A stretch of DNA of 50,500 nucleotides, from assembly GCF_001949145.1 (NCBI RefSeq), contig NW_019091452.1, forward strand, positions 916,006-966,505. The letters run 5' to 3'. The notes beneath the pieces were generated by a model that had not been told where the DNA came from, made no database searches, and saw nothing but the letters and a program-made list of their open reading frames with translations. The stretch is from Acanthaster planci. Taxonomy: Eukaryota; Echinodermata; Asteroidea; Valvatida; Acanthasteridae. Below are positions 11,607 through 25,020 of the stretch, piece after piece; position 1 is the stretch's first letter, and each line of letters opens with the position of its first letter. The position numbers and the translations under genes are program-made.

Positions 11607-12440
11607 GCATTAGCCAGTTTTCATCATCAATCATTTCTCAGTGCTGAAGTACCCCTTTTAGTGGAAGAGATTATTACGAAACAAAAAGAAATGTGGAAGT
11701 ATTGATGCGGCCACATCACGAGTGCGTTGGTCAAACAGTTTCTGTGGGAATTTGAACACCGTTTTGAGAAGTCCGGTCATTCACACACAGCATCCTCAGC
11801 ACTCCAAGAAACCAACTAACCCAGCTTCTGTTATGCGGTTTTAAAACTTCCCCTGAAGCTGTAATCAATAGGCTTAGCTCGCATTTCGCAGCAGCGGCCT
11901 CCGGATGCTTCATTTTCTTGTTATCAGCAATCTTCAAAAAAGCCTTTTGGAAGAATGCATGTCCTGTAATTTTATCAGCCATCGGGCCAGAGATATCTAC
12001 CATGTACTGTACATTGTGTGTCGGGTAGAGATTTCACTCTTTTGGGTCGAGGCTCATCCAGGCAACATATAAAGTATCAACAGGTCTGGCAAGCTTTGTC
12101 AAGTCAGTGTAGGCTTTTGGTGTGTATCATGTTCATTTGAGCGCCTAGCCGCCCATTTGCTGAGATCTTTTCTGCCGCCCCTTTTTCACTGAAACCCTAC
12201 CCACAAAAACCACCGGTTATTTACAAGTATACGGTATCTGCACGTGCCTCCTTTTTTGTTGTTGTTCCCTTTTTTTAGGGGGGGTTGTTGTTTGTTCAGT
12301 TTTCTATTGTTTTACATGTAAACCAGACTCTGAACTGCACCGTTAATGCTCCTGCATGGTGAAAAGGTACATGTACATGTATACATGTTTGTGAGATACA
12401 CTGTAGTCATTTAAAGAGCTGGTATTTTGAGGTTCGAGTA

Positions 12441-12475
12441 TTTACACATGTACATGTACATGTATGTGTACATAT
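12441..12475. repeat. TACATGTA cluster
   Basis: Back-to-back ACATGTACATGTAC units; another run lies at 12367-12390. Such clusters recur through the whole window. Confidence 0.8.
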
Positions 12476-13290
12476 GCACTCTCAAAAGTATCAACAGCAA
12501 ATCCTATTTTTAAAATTTGCATGAAGTTTTTTGAATATTTTTTGGGGGGAGATACATGTGCCTTTCATAATATCTTTTTCCCTCTTTGCTTCAATTCCAA
12601 CTGTTCACTTACTAACTATAAAGACAGAAATTACCTCCAAGTACGCATCACCCCCACCCCCAGTATGTTTCAGGGTTCACTTCCATTTGAGCCACTCCGC
12701 TTGTAAATGCTAGATCTACAGTACTGAAAATCAAGCTTTGAAGCATACGAGTACATGTACATGTGATGTGAGATACATTGTACACAACGACTTGGACACC
12801 ACTGTAAACCCTTGTGCCCGGGTGAAGGGTACCTGGATAATTTATTCCAACCAATTTACATACAATGCGGACAGATGGCTTAATTACCAGTACATGTACA
12901 TATGTTTTATTTCACACAATTTACATGCATATACAGTGCAGTCAGATGGCTTAATGACACCGTATATTCCTAGGCACTTGTAGCTGATGAAGTCATGATC
13001 TCTCTCCCTAATGCCTCCAATAGAGGGATCCCAATACAATGCTTTTAGCGTCGATCTGCGCACTTCCACGTTTCAAAACGAGGCTGTATGTGTCAGCTTC
13101 AATTCTTAATACGATCAGATGATTGAAAGTAAGGAGTTAAGACACAAAATAGATAAAGGTAGGTTAAATTCAGACTTTTCAGGTTGCAAATTTTTGTGGA
13201 AGAGTCTTTCAGGATGACTCGACAGGTAAAGTCAAAAGAAAAAATAACGACAATTGACTGCGAACTAACGTACCTGCGATGGTCGTGTAT

Positions 13291-13340
13291 CTTGTGCAGT
13301 GGGCATGGTTAAAACTGAAGTGGTGTCACACTTACGAACG
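13291..13340 (+). repeat. Dispersed repeat fragment, copy 1
   Basis: CTTGTGCAGTGGGCATGGTT and AAACTGAAGTGGTGTCACAC match 20069-20118 on the same strand with few differences. Confidence 0.6.
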
Positions 13341-13449
13341 GGATACTGTATGTACTGTGTGGACTCCGTGGGCGCGCTCCATGAAGTTCAACACAGAGAG
13401 CCTCGGTTTCGATGCAGATACATGTATGTGCAGACGGCACTAATGTGAA

Positions 13450-13700
13450 ATCACTCTATTCGGATTACAATCAGCTGCAATGGCACTGCTTAGACAAGTT
13501 TTTTCACGATCCGCTCTGAGCGGAACAAAAGAGGGCATGGTTGTGTTTTTGTACCCACCACATATAGGAGCGCCATATGAGGGGCGCGTACGTATATGCG
13601 CATTTGACGCGGAGCACGCTGAGTACGCATAACTAATTTACTCCAGCACGGACAGGTATGGTCTTTGCGTACACGCAGAAAGCGTGCAAGAAGCTGCCTG
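13450..13700. repeat. Diverged repeat, copy 1 (inverted partner near 24.6 kb)
   Basis: GAGCGGAACAAAAGAGGGCA, GCTGAGTACGCATAA and GGTATGGTCTTTGCGTACAC recur in the same order on the minus strand of 24590-24790. This region is GC-richer than its flanks. A shared peptide-like frame (CxFxxECAEYA) exists, but a stop interrupts it here. Confidence 0.5.
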
Positions 13701-14344
13701 TAACCACCCATCTTTCTTTTCGCCAATTGAAGGTGCACTTCGGCTCGGGGTGGATATACATGGAGAGCAGGTCAAGAAACTTGCTCAGTTCCTTTTGTAA
13801 CACCAAGAAGACACAAAACTACAGCATGAAGTTAACAGATCTGAAATCAAATCTCCAGTTGAAAATTTCGTCATCATTCAGGTTTCAAACCTAAAGTTCC
13901 CTCTACTGTCCCAAAACTTCTTTTTTTTTTTACTGTACCGAGACATCTCACCAATTCCCAGTGCAAAAAGAGTTGAAAGTATTATAGATCTTCTTACCCC
14001 GGGAACCTCCCAAGAGATTTCTTTTCCATTCCCTCAGCCAAATTATCACAATTTCAGGCGACTGTAATTTCACACTTCCATGAGCCAATATCGTCTCCGA
14101 CATCCTTGCCTGGCCACATTAGACAGCCGCCTAATGTTTCCAGTAATTTCTTGAGGTGCCTTGGTCGCATGACCATACATACTGTACATGTACCGGTACA
14201 TGTGCGCGAGGGCTGTGCATGTTGCATGGTTACTCAATTAATCGATTGAGGCATTCCTTGACTCAATTACCAAAAAAACGGAGGTGGTTGCAGATGGCAC
14301 AAAAACAGCCCAAAATGTGCATGGCAGAAATCTCAAGTTTTGTC

Positions 14345-14440
14345 AACACAGAGGTTTTTTCCTAAAATGAAAATGACTGAACTCACACACACAACACAGA
14401 GGTTTTTTCCTAAAATGAAAATGACTTAACTCACACACAC
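14345..14440 (+). repeat. Tandem duplication, 48-bp unit x2
   Basis: CACAGAGGTTTTTTCC followed by AAAATGAAAATGACT and a CA run is repeated with period 48, with one substitution. It abuts a TACATGTA cluster on the right. Confidence 0.85.
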
Positions 14441-14520
14441 AAGTACATGTACATGTACTGATAGGTACATGTACATGTGTATGTACAATGTACATGTATT
14501 ATGGGCACATCGTACATGTT
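14441..14520. repeat. TACATGTA cluster
   Basis: AGTACATGTACATGTACTG and further ACATGTAC/GTACAATGTAC units. It is one of the densest runs in the window. Confidence 0.8.
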
Positions 14521-14634
14521 GAAAAACACATGTACGGATCATGCCCATATGTACTGGTACACGTTTCATATATGTAATCAAAATTTGTTACTTGTGTACA
14601 TGTACAAGTGTATACAAATGATGGCTGACCATGT

Positions 14635-14693
14635 TTAACCCTAACAGTCCTTAATCCTCCAACAGGTGAAGGATTGAGGACTGTTAGGATTAA
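14635..14693. repeat. 59-nt palindromic element, copy 2
   Basis: TTAACCCTAACAGTCCTTAA pairs with GGACTGTTAGGATTAA at the right. It is the copy at 11548-11606 in opposite orientation. The CACTCCT/AGGAGTG stem pair there is CAGTCCT/AGGACTG here, so both sides of the stem changed together. Confidence 0.75.
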
Positions 14694-14710
14694 TTGAACT
14701 TTATGAATAC

Positions 14711-15417
14711 GGGTCATTCCATGAGGTTGGAGCCCAATTTGTGACGGTGTCCTTGTTACATGCCATGACCTGCAGAGTAGGTAATCTACATGTACTCTGT
14801 AAAAACAACACACACCTCTGTATTCAGCCTTGCAAGATGTACATAGCAATGTCAGTTTGGAATCCACATGCACGGAAATAGTTGTTCATTTTTACGGAAC
14901 CCTCAAATTGTGCCCCAAACTCACGGAATAACCCATACACAAACTTACGGTACCATGCAGAAAAATCCAAATCGTAATCAAGAAGGGCATGATGAATCAA
15001 TATATACATGGAAATGAAAAGAAAAGTAATTGTTGCTATCAAGTGTGGGAGAGATTTTCAATTTCCACGTACATGTACATGTACCTGTAGCCCGGTTATA
15101 CTCTGTACCGGTATGCAAGGGGACCAACACAGGGCTAGAAATCTCTGCTACATGTAGCTCTGTCGACCAATTCCAATGAAGTTTGTGAACTGAAGTGCTG
15201 GTCTATACTGACAAATTTGATTACCAGAATCAAGAGCCATATCACCGCAGTGGCACCACACTATAATGCATTAATTTGACAAGTGCGTTGCAAGCCTCTA
15301 CAACCAATTAGCGATGGCTAGGCAAGTGCAGTTATCATTTGTGCATGCACCCTGCATGGGTTTTATCCCACCGCAATAATGGCATTTCTTCAAATTAGTC
15401 TAAGCATGGAATGACCC
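14711..15417. mobile_element. Possible 0.7-kb transposon remnant
   Basis: GGGTCATTCCATG at 14711-14723 is exactly inverted at 15405-15417. The arms are short (13 bp), so coincidence is not excluded. No transposase frame was recognised inside. Confidence 0.4.
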
Positions 15418-15739
15418 ACAACCGCGGATACATGTACATTGTATATATACGGTGTATATGAACTGGACTGTTTTAGTGTTTCAAAATTATGAAAAGATTT
15501 TTTACTGTATTTGACCAAAATTTAATGTTGATGGCAGGTAAAAGTCACACCCCTGACTACCTCTTTCCAATTCATTATGGATGGACTTTTCCCGATCGTT
15601 CCCCCGGAGGTTTTATCGGAATTCTTCTCCTGTCACCCTCAGATTCCCTGGATGTCAGGATTGCGCCATGCTATTCCTTGCCGGTAGTGCCGTAGTGCTC
15701 CTGCGCAGACAATGCACATTGTATCATGTTGAGGTCCCT

Positions 15740-15845
15740 GGCGAGGGTAGCGCGGCTCTGCAATCAGTAACTGTAGCAGGGTTTGAAATCGCAACCGTGC
15801 TGATTGGAAATCCAGCCCGAAGTAGGCGGCCAGTCACCCTGGTTA
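15740..15845 (-). mobile_element. Possible tRNA-like SINE head
   Basis: On the plus strand GGGTTTGAAATCGCAACC and TTGGAAATCCAGC look like the inverse of a tRNA T-arm and anticodon arm. The match is degenerate, so confidence is low. Confidence 0.3.
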
Positions 15846-16040
15846 CCTACATGTATATACATTGTACATGTGCCGGTAGGTGCAGCCAAGTAGAAGATGT
15901 ACAGTTTTATCAATGGCCATTGAACGGTTTTGCTGAAAGTGCGCATCCAGTTATGATTTTGACATACATGTACATGGACCGGATTTATCCATCACATCAC
16001 AGTGCATGATAATATAGCAGTGTTGTACATGTACATTTAC

Positions 16041-16200
16041 TATAGAGTACCGAAGTGATTACATCACGCGCACAGCTACATGTATGTGTGTAAAAGACAC
16101 TACGGCGAGAACCAGCACGTGAACCAACATGCGCACGTTTTTTATTCGTTTGCACTGCACTTTTTGGTTCACAGTGATGTCACACTTCGGTATTGTATAG
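16041..16200. mobile_element. Small fold-back element with TACCGAAGTG ends
   Basis: TATAGAGTACCGAAGTGATT with ACATCAC at the left is mirrored by GTGATGTCACACTTCGGTA and TTGTATAG at the right. About 160 bp in all, with arms near 25 bp and a non-coding interior. Confidence 0.6.
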
Positions 16201-16798
16201 CTGTAGACTATTTTCCAAGTTTAGTTGGCAATCTGGTTTATTGCATGCTCAGGAAGAACTTGGTACACTGACTTGATGACTTGGACATGCATTTATGAAG
16301 AAATTCAAGAAAAAACCCTCCTGGTATGTAGTTGCTGTCCCTCCCTTGAATATATGTGAGCTTCAAGTAAAGAGAAAACAAAGATAATTAACAGCACATT
16401 TAAGAAACATCTTTTTATCGTTACACTCTCCTAATGACTTCAATCTAAATAGAATGAAAAGGCACGCCGGGAGATGTGTTGGTATTCTCGCAATAGTTTG
16501 TGCGTAATAACCCATAGTAAATTTTAGATAAATAACCCATATAAACGGCTCCATTATTTGCTTGAAAATGGGCTTGACTGAATAAAGATTTCAAATGATA
16601 ACTTACTCAACTGAATACTTCTGAACCCCCTAGGATGTATGATGATTGCTGATTTGAAACCCTGTTCCAAATTCTGTTAAATTGTATACACCGAGGCGCT
16701 AAGCGTGGCCTTTTGATGAGGCGCGCCCTCACGAGATGACCGTGAAATCGCAGCACTGCTGCAACAATAGCAGATCTATATGTGTTGGTGTTTTTTAT

Positions 16799-16865
16799 AC
16801 ATGTACATGCACATGTACATTGTACGTACATGGGCATGTACAGGCTACGTACATGTACATGTATA
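16799..16865. repeat. TACATGTA cluster
   Basis: Runs of ACATGTACATGCACATGTAC and GTACGTACATG units over about 65 bp. Confidence 0.8.
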
Positions 16866-19800
16866 CTTGTTTGTTAAAAGCAAACCTGTAGTAATTTTTT
16901 TTTTTTTATGAAGTCTTGGTGTAAGCAAGTACATGTATGATGGGGAAAGAAATCTGTTCAGCAAAACTGCTCTACTTGAAATCTAATCTGCTACATCAAC
17001 TGCTATGGTGATGGAGTGAAGTCATTGAGGAATCAAATACAGCTTGCTTGTTTTTTGTAACCATGGCAACATGGTTTCCCTTACTTTCCCTCCACCTGTA
17101 GAGTAAGTCAAGAAGTCCTTGCATCCACAAAATGCATTCGGCCTGAAGAAAAATTACCACACTCATGTACATGTATAGCGGCCTTCGGGAATTTCCCCAC
17201 TAGCTTGGTAACGGCTTCAGTATCTTACATGTATAATTACTAACCTTCAACATGTTGCAGACACTCTCACATCTCAATTTCTGTCAAAATCTGTCATATG
17301 TTAGTTCCGTTGGGCATACACCGTATGTACCTTGCGGGTTCCTCATGCCTACGGCATTTACCATCCTTGCTAATGCTGTAGAGATTTGCTATTGAGGTGA
17401 AGTCCATTCACATTTTTCTCCTCTCTTCACCTTAGTTTTGTGTTTTCAAAAGGGGTTTACGTTTGTGCCTTGGTGGTACATGTACATGTATACTCGCCCT
17501 AGTGACATGAGTTAATCGGGTCTCATGACTTTATAGGCAGTTTTTGTCTCGTAGGGTTTGACAGTCGTCTGTTTGGTTACTGTGTGGATGCATATATCCG
17601 ATGCATAGTTGTTTTTAAATACTAGTAGTTTTGGTGTATTTTTTCTGTCTTAGTCTGTCTCTTTTTTTAAGATTCTGCAAGTATCGAAACATCTTGCGAT
17701 CCTACTGTTGGATTGGAACCAGGCTGTTCATAGTCTCTGAACCAGTCTGCCCCCTCACATGCCTCATGTGAAAGTCAAATTCACTTACCAAAGCTTAGGG
17801 CTCCTTTTGAGGTTAATTTGCAAGGAAACAGGTTGAGTAGACGCTTGAGTGGGCATTGGCAATGGCTTATATCAGGTATTATTAAGTTCAGATCTAGAAG
17901 TATTTTTGGGGGCCAACCATTCTGTTTTCGGGGGTTTTGTTTTTTTTGTCATGTAAGCTTTTTATGGCATCATGAGGGGCGAGGCCACATTTTGGGGACT
18001 TTTTGGTTGCTTTTTGGAGAAAGGGAAATGAAACAGATCAGAAAATGTGCCTTTTGTTACTTTCACACACACACAAATTTCACTCCTTATGGGGGGGGGA
18101 TATTGGCCCTCTTGCCTGCTGCTTCAAACAATAGCTTTTAAATTTTCAATTTACCATTGAGGTGTTTTTATGTATAAAAGTGAATATTGAGCACAAGGAA
18201 GGAGTTGAGGGGTGCTGAAACATAGAGGCAAACATACCACAGGCCCTACATGTATGCTGCTGAGGGGCCCTCGATATCAAAGCCTCTGGTAATTGCATAT
18301 TTCCTGGATAGTTTGTTTTTCTTTCAATCTTACTTAACGCGCCTGGTAATGTTCTGGTATGTCTGTAGGAGTATGTATGAGCACACCTCGGCATGAGATG
18401 GTGAAATTCGGTTTGCAGACAAATCACTCGCCTTCTTTTTGGAAATGGAATAGTCCGGATATTTGTGGAGCTTTAAATAAATAAGACTGCAGACTTGAGT
18501 GGTAATAATTTCTCCTGCCCGTTTCACTGTGGTTTTGCAGGCCCTTCTATTTTTCATATGTTTCATAGACCCTATAGTCACGCTAGTTGTCCCTATTGGA
18601 TATTGAATTCTTGCCATTGATGTAGTAGTAAAGGGGTTATTGAACAGGTGCCAATCTGTTTTCTTTAGCTGCAGGTTTCACAGCCGTTGAAGTTCTGCTC
18701 CTGAACTTCTCACATCACTAACAAAAGCAAAAACTTGATTTTATTCGGCTTGTCTGCCACTGGGCTCATGATACCACAGCTTAAAATACAGACATGCCCT
18801 CAGAATTTGTTAATCCAATTACACTTACCGCGCATGCATGCACATAAATAGGTCAGCTTTTTTGAGCTTTCTTTAATTTCTTTAGTCCTATGAGTTTGTC
18901 AGCCTTGCCCCTCGTTAATATCATTCCAAACAGCCTGGTCTTATGAAATTATCGCATTGATTAAATTGGTTCCCAGTCAGATCACCGAGGGCAGATTCAA
19001 CACGCCGCACTTGTTGACGTCACTGATGACGTTGGTGGTGGCTTGTTTTGAGTCAGTGTGCAATATCGTAGTACATGTACGTTGCAGCACACCCCCCCCC
19101 CGGCAACTTGATAAAATTAGGTATCACATCTCCGTCAATCATCGAGATGAGTATAATATTATCTCATTAGTGTTACTTTCTTTTGGGGTCGGTGGAAAGG
19201 TAAGCTCCTGGATATGAGACTACCACGATAGATTGATCGGTTGTTTGTTGATGCACTCCCCCTGACATCCTGTGTATACATGTATTTGGGTGAGGCATCC
19301 TCACTAGCACCGGGATTTGAGATTGCTGAGCCAACATGTACATGTAAGTCTTGCATTGTACTTAAATTTTTAATTGATTGGATGGCTCCCGTTTTTTTTA
19401 TTGGCACAACCTCTTAAAGTGCTCTTGTTTTCTGACAGTAAATTTGATGGCGTACCCTTTGCTAGCAGGCATTAAATATATGATTTACGTTGTAGGATAT
19501 GTGTCGAGGTTTAAAGTGGTGTGTTGCCAGAGCAAGAGATCTTTTGTTGTCCGTTAGAAATTTAATTTGACATCGTCACAGCGAAAGAACCGGGTCCCAG
19601 TCATTCTTTTTTTCCAAAGATTTAGGCGGTGATATGGGTGCTTAATTGGCCCTTTTGGGGTCATGGTGCTTGTGTTCTTGAGCAGGAAACTTCACCACAA
19701 CTCTAGGTTTGCTGCCTAAGAACACTAGAGTTTGAATGGCACTGTAGAAATCTCAAAGTGGTTATTACACTGATCCCATCACTTAATGAATAGGATAATA

Positions 19801-20068
19801 CATGTACACGTACAGTTGTGAAGCAGTAAGTGCATTGATTTTGATGCAAGACTTACATGTACATTTTTTCACAAGTGGTATTGTCAGAGAGTTACAAATG
19901 CCATATGTAACAGCAAAAGCTAGGCAGTGTTTATACGATACATCATGTGCATTTTTGTACTTTTTCTGTCTCCTGCTGGACGATAGCTGAAGTTGTGCCC
20001 TACATGTAACTTCCGGTTCCATGGTTCCATGTAAACAGCGATCAATGCATGTAACTCTATGTGCAGTG
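16866..20068. other. No gene seen; CRE-like site near 19.0 kb
   Basis: TGACGTCACTGATGACG near 19016-19032 holds a full CREB/ATF palindrome and a half site. Flanking sequence is moderately complex. No exon recognised; short CA and C homopolymer runs at 18066 and 19091. Confidence 0.4.
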
Positions 20069-20118
20069 CTTGTGCAGTGGGCGTGGTTTAAACTGAAGTG
20101 ACGTCACACGTACAGACT
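20069..20118 (+). repeat. Dispersed repeat fragment, copy 2 (contains a CRE-like palindrome)
   Basis: CTTGTGCAGTGGGCGTGGTT and AAACTGAAGTGACGTCACAC match 13291-13340. TGACGTCA (20098-20105) is the CREB/ATF consensus palindrome, disrupted in the first copy, so it may be incidental to the repeat. Confidence 0.6.
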
Positions 20119-20125
20119 GTATAGC

Positions 20126-23100
20126 AGCCTTCCTGATATTTGTGCATGTGACACCATTACATGTATTTACTCCACCCGTACATGCTGTGCTTGTAAATGG
20201 TTACATGCAAGTCACCTGTACATTTACATGTGTTTTTATCCAGCATGTACATCTAGGACCAATTATTGTCAAATATCCAAACCCTGAACTCCTGCTGTCT
20301 TCACAGCTTCGGATCTCGCGGTATAGGCATGCCAGTTCATGTTTGTCTGCATACATGTAGCTTACATGCTGTAGTGAAGTCGCCCTTGGAAATATATTGC
20401 ACATGAAGGTTGAACACACTCCAACAAGGAGAGCTCATCACTTTCGTGTAGACTACCGGCATATGTTGTTGATGCACGTCAACATAATGCATCATGTATT
20501 TGGATGCTGACATGTACATGTAATTTAATGAGTTGGCGATCAGTATGCTCTTGAGGAACTTGAAACAACAACGTCGGAACTTTTATGGTTTAAAATGCAG
20601 CAGACCGTATCCTTGTTGAAAATAAACAGGCAAAACATGTTGTATCCAAAGAGAGGGTGAAAGCGTACAGGCTGGAGGCAGTTCGTAAGAAAACATCCAC
20701 AAAAATGATCCATGTAGATCAGGCAAAACGTGTCGAAGAGAACATTGTGTAGCAATAAGACAGGATTGGAATTGTCACAGAACCGATCCAAATAGGATTG
20801 AAATGGTGTACAGCACACCAGAAAATGGCCAGAAAGCAGGAATACATATGTAGTAGGATTGAAACAGGTGAATGTAATTTTTTAAGAGTCTCAACTGGAG
20901 AACAGCAGGATTGAAACCAGGCCTCAGATTTGTATGACCAATGAACTGTATTTTCTTGGGGAAAAAAAAATTTACAACTGTGATATTTTTCTGTAGCACA
21001 GAAACAGAGTCAAGAAACAGGTTTTACATGTACAGGCATAGATTTACGTGTATTTCATACATGCATAGAAATTAACGGGGTAATTAAATTAAATTAAATA
21101 ATTTAAAAAAATTTAATAAATTCTGCAAAGAACAGTCAATATTTTGCAGGTAATTTTTTTTTTCAGTGAAATTAAATATTTTTTTTATATGTCCATTTAA
21201 GATACAGGTTTATCTTCATTTCTCTCCCGTTTATTCATCATAAAGCTTATTTTTCTTTTCTGAAAGTGAACAGATCTTACATATTTTATTTCTGACCATA
21301 AGCAGCCCTAACATCCCTAACCTTGGCCGGATGTCATTATTTTTCGTCTTTCTTTGTGTTGTTTCTTTTTACATCTGGTCCAATTTTTTTTTCTCATCTC
21401 CAGGACAACCCTTTTTGTTCATTTGTCAGACCCTTCCCAACACCTGAGCTCCAGAAACGTGGATAATGAATTGAAAGGAAATTGAATTTTCACTCCAGCT
21501 GCGTTACAAATTGATGAAATGTTAAAGTGGCAGGTGTATATGTCCATGCACAATGTGATGTGGGAGTTTGGTTGCCCTGTAAAGTTCAGGTACAAGCAAA
21601 CGGCCAACTAGGAGACCTGCTTTGGGATTTGTTTTATAAAGAGAAATTTGAGTTTTGATGAATTTGAGATAAAATGTTCATGTCATGTGATAATTGACGC
21701 ATTGTCAAGTTGGGTTGAGCTCTCAAATGGCAAACTAGGACACCCGCTTTAGGATTTGTTTAAAGAGAAATTTGAGTTTTGATGAATTTGAGATAAAATG
21801 TTTTTGTCATGTGATAATGGACGCATTGTCAAGTCAAGTTAGGTTAAACTCTCAAAGAATCCTACAGTGCCATTGCCGAGCCTGTCCCGACATAATAATA
21901 TTAATTTTATTCCATAAGATTTATGGAATTTGCGCATATTAAATACATGTGTAAATGATAACTTATTATTATTGTTATTATTTGGGAAAGAAATACATAC
22001 ATGTATTATGTCATCGTTAGCTGTTAGCAGCCTTGGAAATTTGCAGGTTTTCTGAGTACAACCCCTCTGCAGGGTGTTTCGTGGATTCCCTTCATTCCAC
22101 AGTCTCGTTCCTGCTCCTGTCATGTTGGTCCCAGAAGAAAAAGAGATCAATTTTGTACCATCTAGTGCCTTCCGTACCTCCTCTGCCACCGACTTTGTAC
22201 GTACAGTGAAGGAAATCAGAGGTGACCATGCATGATGCACTTTTGAGCACTCATGAACTCAGAGCGGTTAACACGGCCACTTGCCGTGTTTCCTGACCAC
22301 AGGCTAATGTCCGGCTACCCTCGTTGGCCTGATCATCACGCGACAAGTCACCGAGTATACTGTCACGAAGCGGCGTCCCTTCTTTTTTGTATTGATTGAC
22401 TGGCTATTTATAGAGGAGTCCTGGGGTTCCGGAGTAGAAAGGAAAAAAGAGGCTGCAGGATCGTTTTGTGTGGGACTCCCTCCGTGGGTTAGGCAAGGAT
22501 GGTCAAATGTTCAGAAATGCTTTTTGTTATTGACGAGTGGAGTTTTGTTGGAATTTCAGGAGTGGAGTTTGTTCTTTAAGAAATATGTTCACTGCTAGTC
22601 TTTATCTCAAAGACTACCAGAGCTTGAAATTTTGTGCAAAAGCAATGCATCTACGCTGAAATACCCCATGGTTCAAAAGATGTAAAGAGCTCTAACATTA
22701 AGTTATCACACGTACATGCACATGTACGTGTATCTGTACATGATTTGCTCTTATTTCCACTTTCTTACTGTCTTCAACTGTACCTTAAAGATCTTGTGTC
22801 CTGACAACGGACAGAGCATACTGTCCAAAACATTGAGTACACTCCGGTTCTTTTCACAACCACAGATACTCATCAAAGCTATATCTTTGCATGGTCCCAC
22901 TCCAGACCTCTTCCACTTAGTTACTACCTTTACCATGAAAACTTTAAAGCTCGTGTTTATCTTTCTAAGCAGCAATTTATTTTTTTTTCCAAAATTGTTC
23001 AAGTGAAGCAGAAGAAAATCTTGCGATTCAAGATTTTCTGTGACATTTAGGAATGCATGCATGCTGTCTCTACATGTACATGGACATGTGTGTACAGTAA

Positions 23101-24589
23101 AAAGCTGTTTGGTCAAACATTTGATTTTTACCTCGATAAAAAAGGAAAAATCAGATTCAATATTCCATACTGTCGTACCGCAGACATTTTTCTGATTATG
23201 GGAATTCTCAGTGGTCCACTCATCGAAATATTTCAGTCAATATGTTTAACAAATGTACTCGCAATGCACTGGTCAAATAATGTCCCTCGATGGTGGTTTA
23301 CGGTACTGTGCATGTGAAGCAATCACGGATCTGTCACACAGGGTTACATGATACACGTTGAAAGTCTCCCTAGCTTGAAAGATGGTGGCATGGGTGAATG
23401 TTAGGCCATTTTCCCAATACTCAACTCTGTCGCCGTCTCGGGCTTTGTCTCCAAAAATCAGTCCCCGATTGTAGGCCTGAAATATTCAAATTAACTTTAA
23501 GTTACTTCAATTTTTTTGGGGGGGGGGCTCCATTGCATTTTATTTGATGTTCCTGGGGCATTGTCGGACTTACTATCAAGCTAACAACGTCAAAGTCAGG
23601 TGTGAAATGAAATACTTGTGCCCTCAGAGGAAACCTGAGATGGAGATGGAGTTGAGTTTTGGAAACCAGCCTGAGGACATGGGCTCGATAGTGCGATATT
23701 TATCAAGCATGGTAAAACAGGCATAATACAGCTAATTTCTCAGCAGTGAAAGTTGATAAAACTAGTTCTCTGGCTTTGCCTTAGGAGCTGCAGTAGGTTG
23801 TCAACTTCCAGTACCTCAGGGACCTGATCTTGGCTATCCACCCTAAGTCCATGTATACTAATCTACCCACCAGCATTCAGAATGGTTTGATGTACCGACC
23901 CATCACTCAAGCAAGAATAAACCAACAACTGTCTTAGTACAGCATCCTGCCGCACCGTCCAGTTTGAAATCACGCACTCGGAAAATTTTAATCTCGGCTC
24001 GTCGATCGACTGCGGTCAAAATGAGGTGGTTTTCTTCGCCCGCGGATTTTTGCCGTGGCTCTCAGGCATGGCTGAATGAGCTGATCTCAGTATGCAGCTT
24101 GCACTCTCGTGATCAGCCAAGGAGCTAAGTCATCTGCAAGAAGCGTCCTATTAAAGAGGCACACCAGAGCAACAGCTGAAGTTAAAGGGGCTGTCCACTT
24201 GGGTACTTCAGGCACAAGTAGCACGTCCTCACTTGGGCAAAGAAAAGAGAGGCCAGGCTGACATTCCCATGCAGCACCGGTATGTCCAGGGTGCCCTGGC
24301 AGAGGCCAGTAAAATTACCTGTGACTCAATCTAACAAAATGAGGCACAAGTTGCCAGAGCCACATTTGATTTTGAGGCCTTTGAAAAACCTGGCATAAAT
24401 TAATGTAAATCAGCCGGAACACTCTGCATTTTCATCTGCATAATGTCCATATTCATCGGGGTGCAACAAATTGACACTTGTACATATACATTTGTATATG
24501 TACTTCAAAACAAAGAGCTCTGTTTATTTCCTTTTCCGCTCAGAGTCGAAGTCCACCCTCACCAGCGAAAGACAGTCTGGCACAAAGTT
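20126..24589. other. No gene seen apart from the listed duplication
   Basis: A minus-strand frame at 21839-22240 (133 codons) begins inside a GC-richer block but includes the 127-bp duplication and an Asn run from an ATT repeat, which argues against a gene. A poly-G run lies near 23518. Confidence 0.4.
21605..21857 (+). repeat. Tandem duplication, 127-bp unit x2
   Basis: ACTAGGA, then GAAATTTGAGTTTTGATGAA and TTTGAGATAAAATGTT recur with period 127. The halves differ at scattered positions and by a small indel, so the duplication is not brand new. Confidence 0.85.
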
Positions 24590-24790
24590 TTCCAACTGGG
24601 TTTTTGCACGCGGTTGGCGTGCATGCAAAGACCATACATGTACATTCCAGAATAAATTGTTCTGCGTACTCAGCACACTCCGGGTTAAACTCGCATAAAC
24701 TTGTGCACCAAAGGACTGTAATTGCCATTGATTAACACGCCCTCTTTTCTTCCCGCTCTGCTAGAGCAGATTACAAATCAAAGAAAAAAA
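24590..24790 (-). repeat. Diverged repeat, copy 2
   Basis: On the minus strand this reads GAAGAAAAGAGGGCGTG, GTGCTGAGTACGCAGAAC and GTATGGTCTTTGCATGCACG, in the same order as 13450-13700. The minus-strand open frame here (24540-24728) is not backed by a recognisable family, so I leave it uncalled. Confidence 0.5.
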
Positions 24791-25020
24791 ATGGAAAATT
24801 GCCTTAATAAGACTCCTTTGGGGGAACAAGTCATATTTGAGTATGCATGCAGCTCTGTTCGCTAACAAGTGCCCCATGCAGTGTGTTTAAAGGACACTTC
24901 TGCGTACAGAGGGGGTAACGTTAGGGTTCCTGTGATAGCTGAAGATCCTAAGATCTCCTGGGAAAAAAGTTGGCCTGATAAGTAAGTCATGGATAATGCT
25001 ACATGTACGGTATAATATTA

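Larger units (their letters stand above)
10819..13290. other. No gene seen apart from the listed palindrome and TACATGTA runs
   Basis: T-rich stretches (10970-11100, 12250-12310) and short frames without family resemblance. Confidence 0.4.

Noticed and set aside
21839-22240. 133-codon minus-strand frame
   Set aside because: It runs into the 127-bp duplication and an ATT microsatellite (Asn run), with no recognised family. A transposon fragment is possible but not shown.
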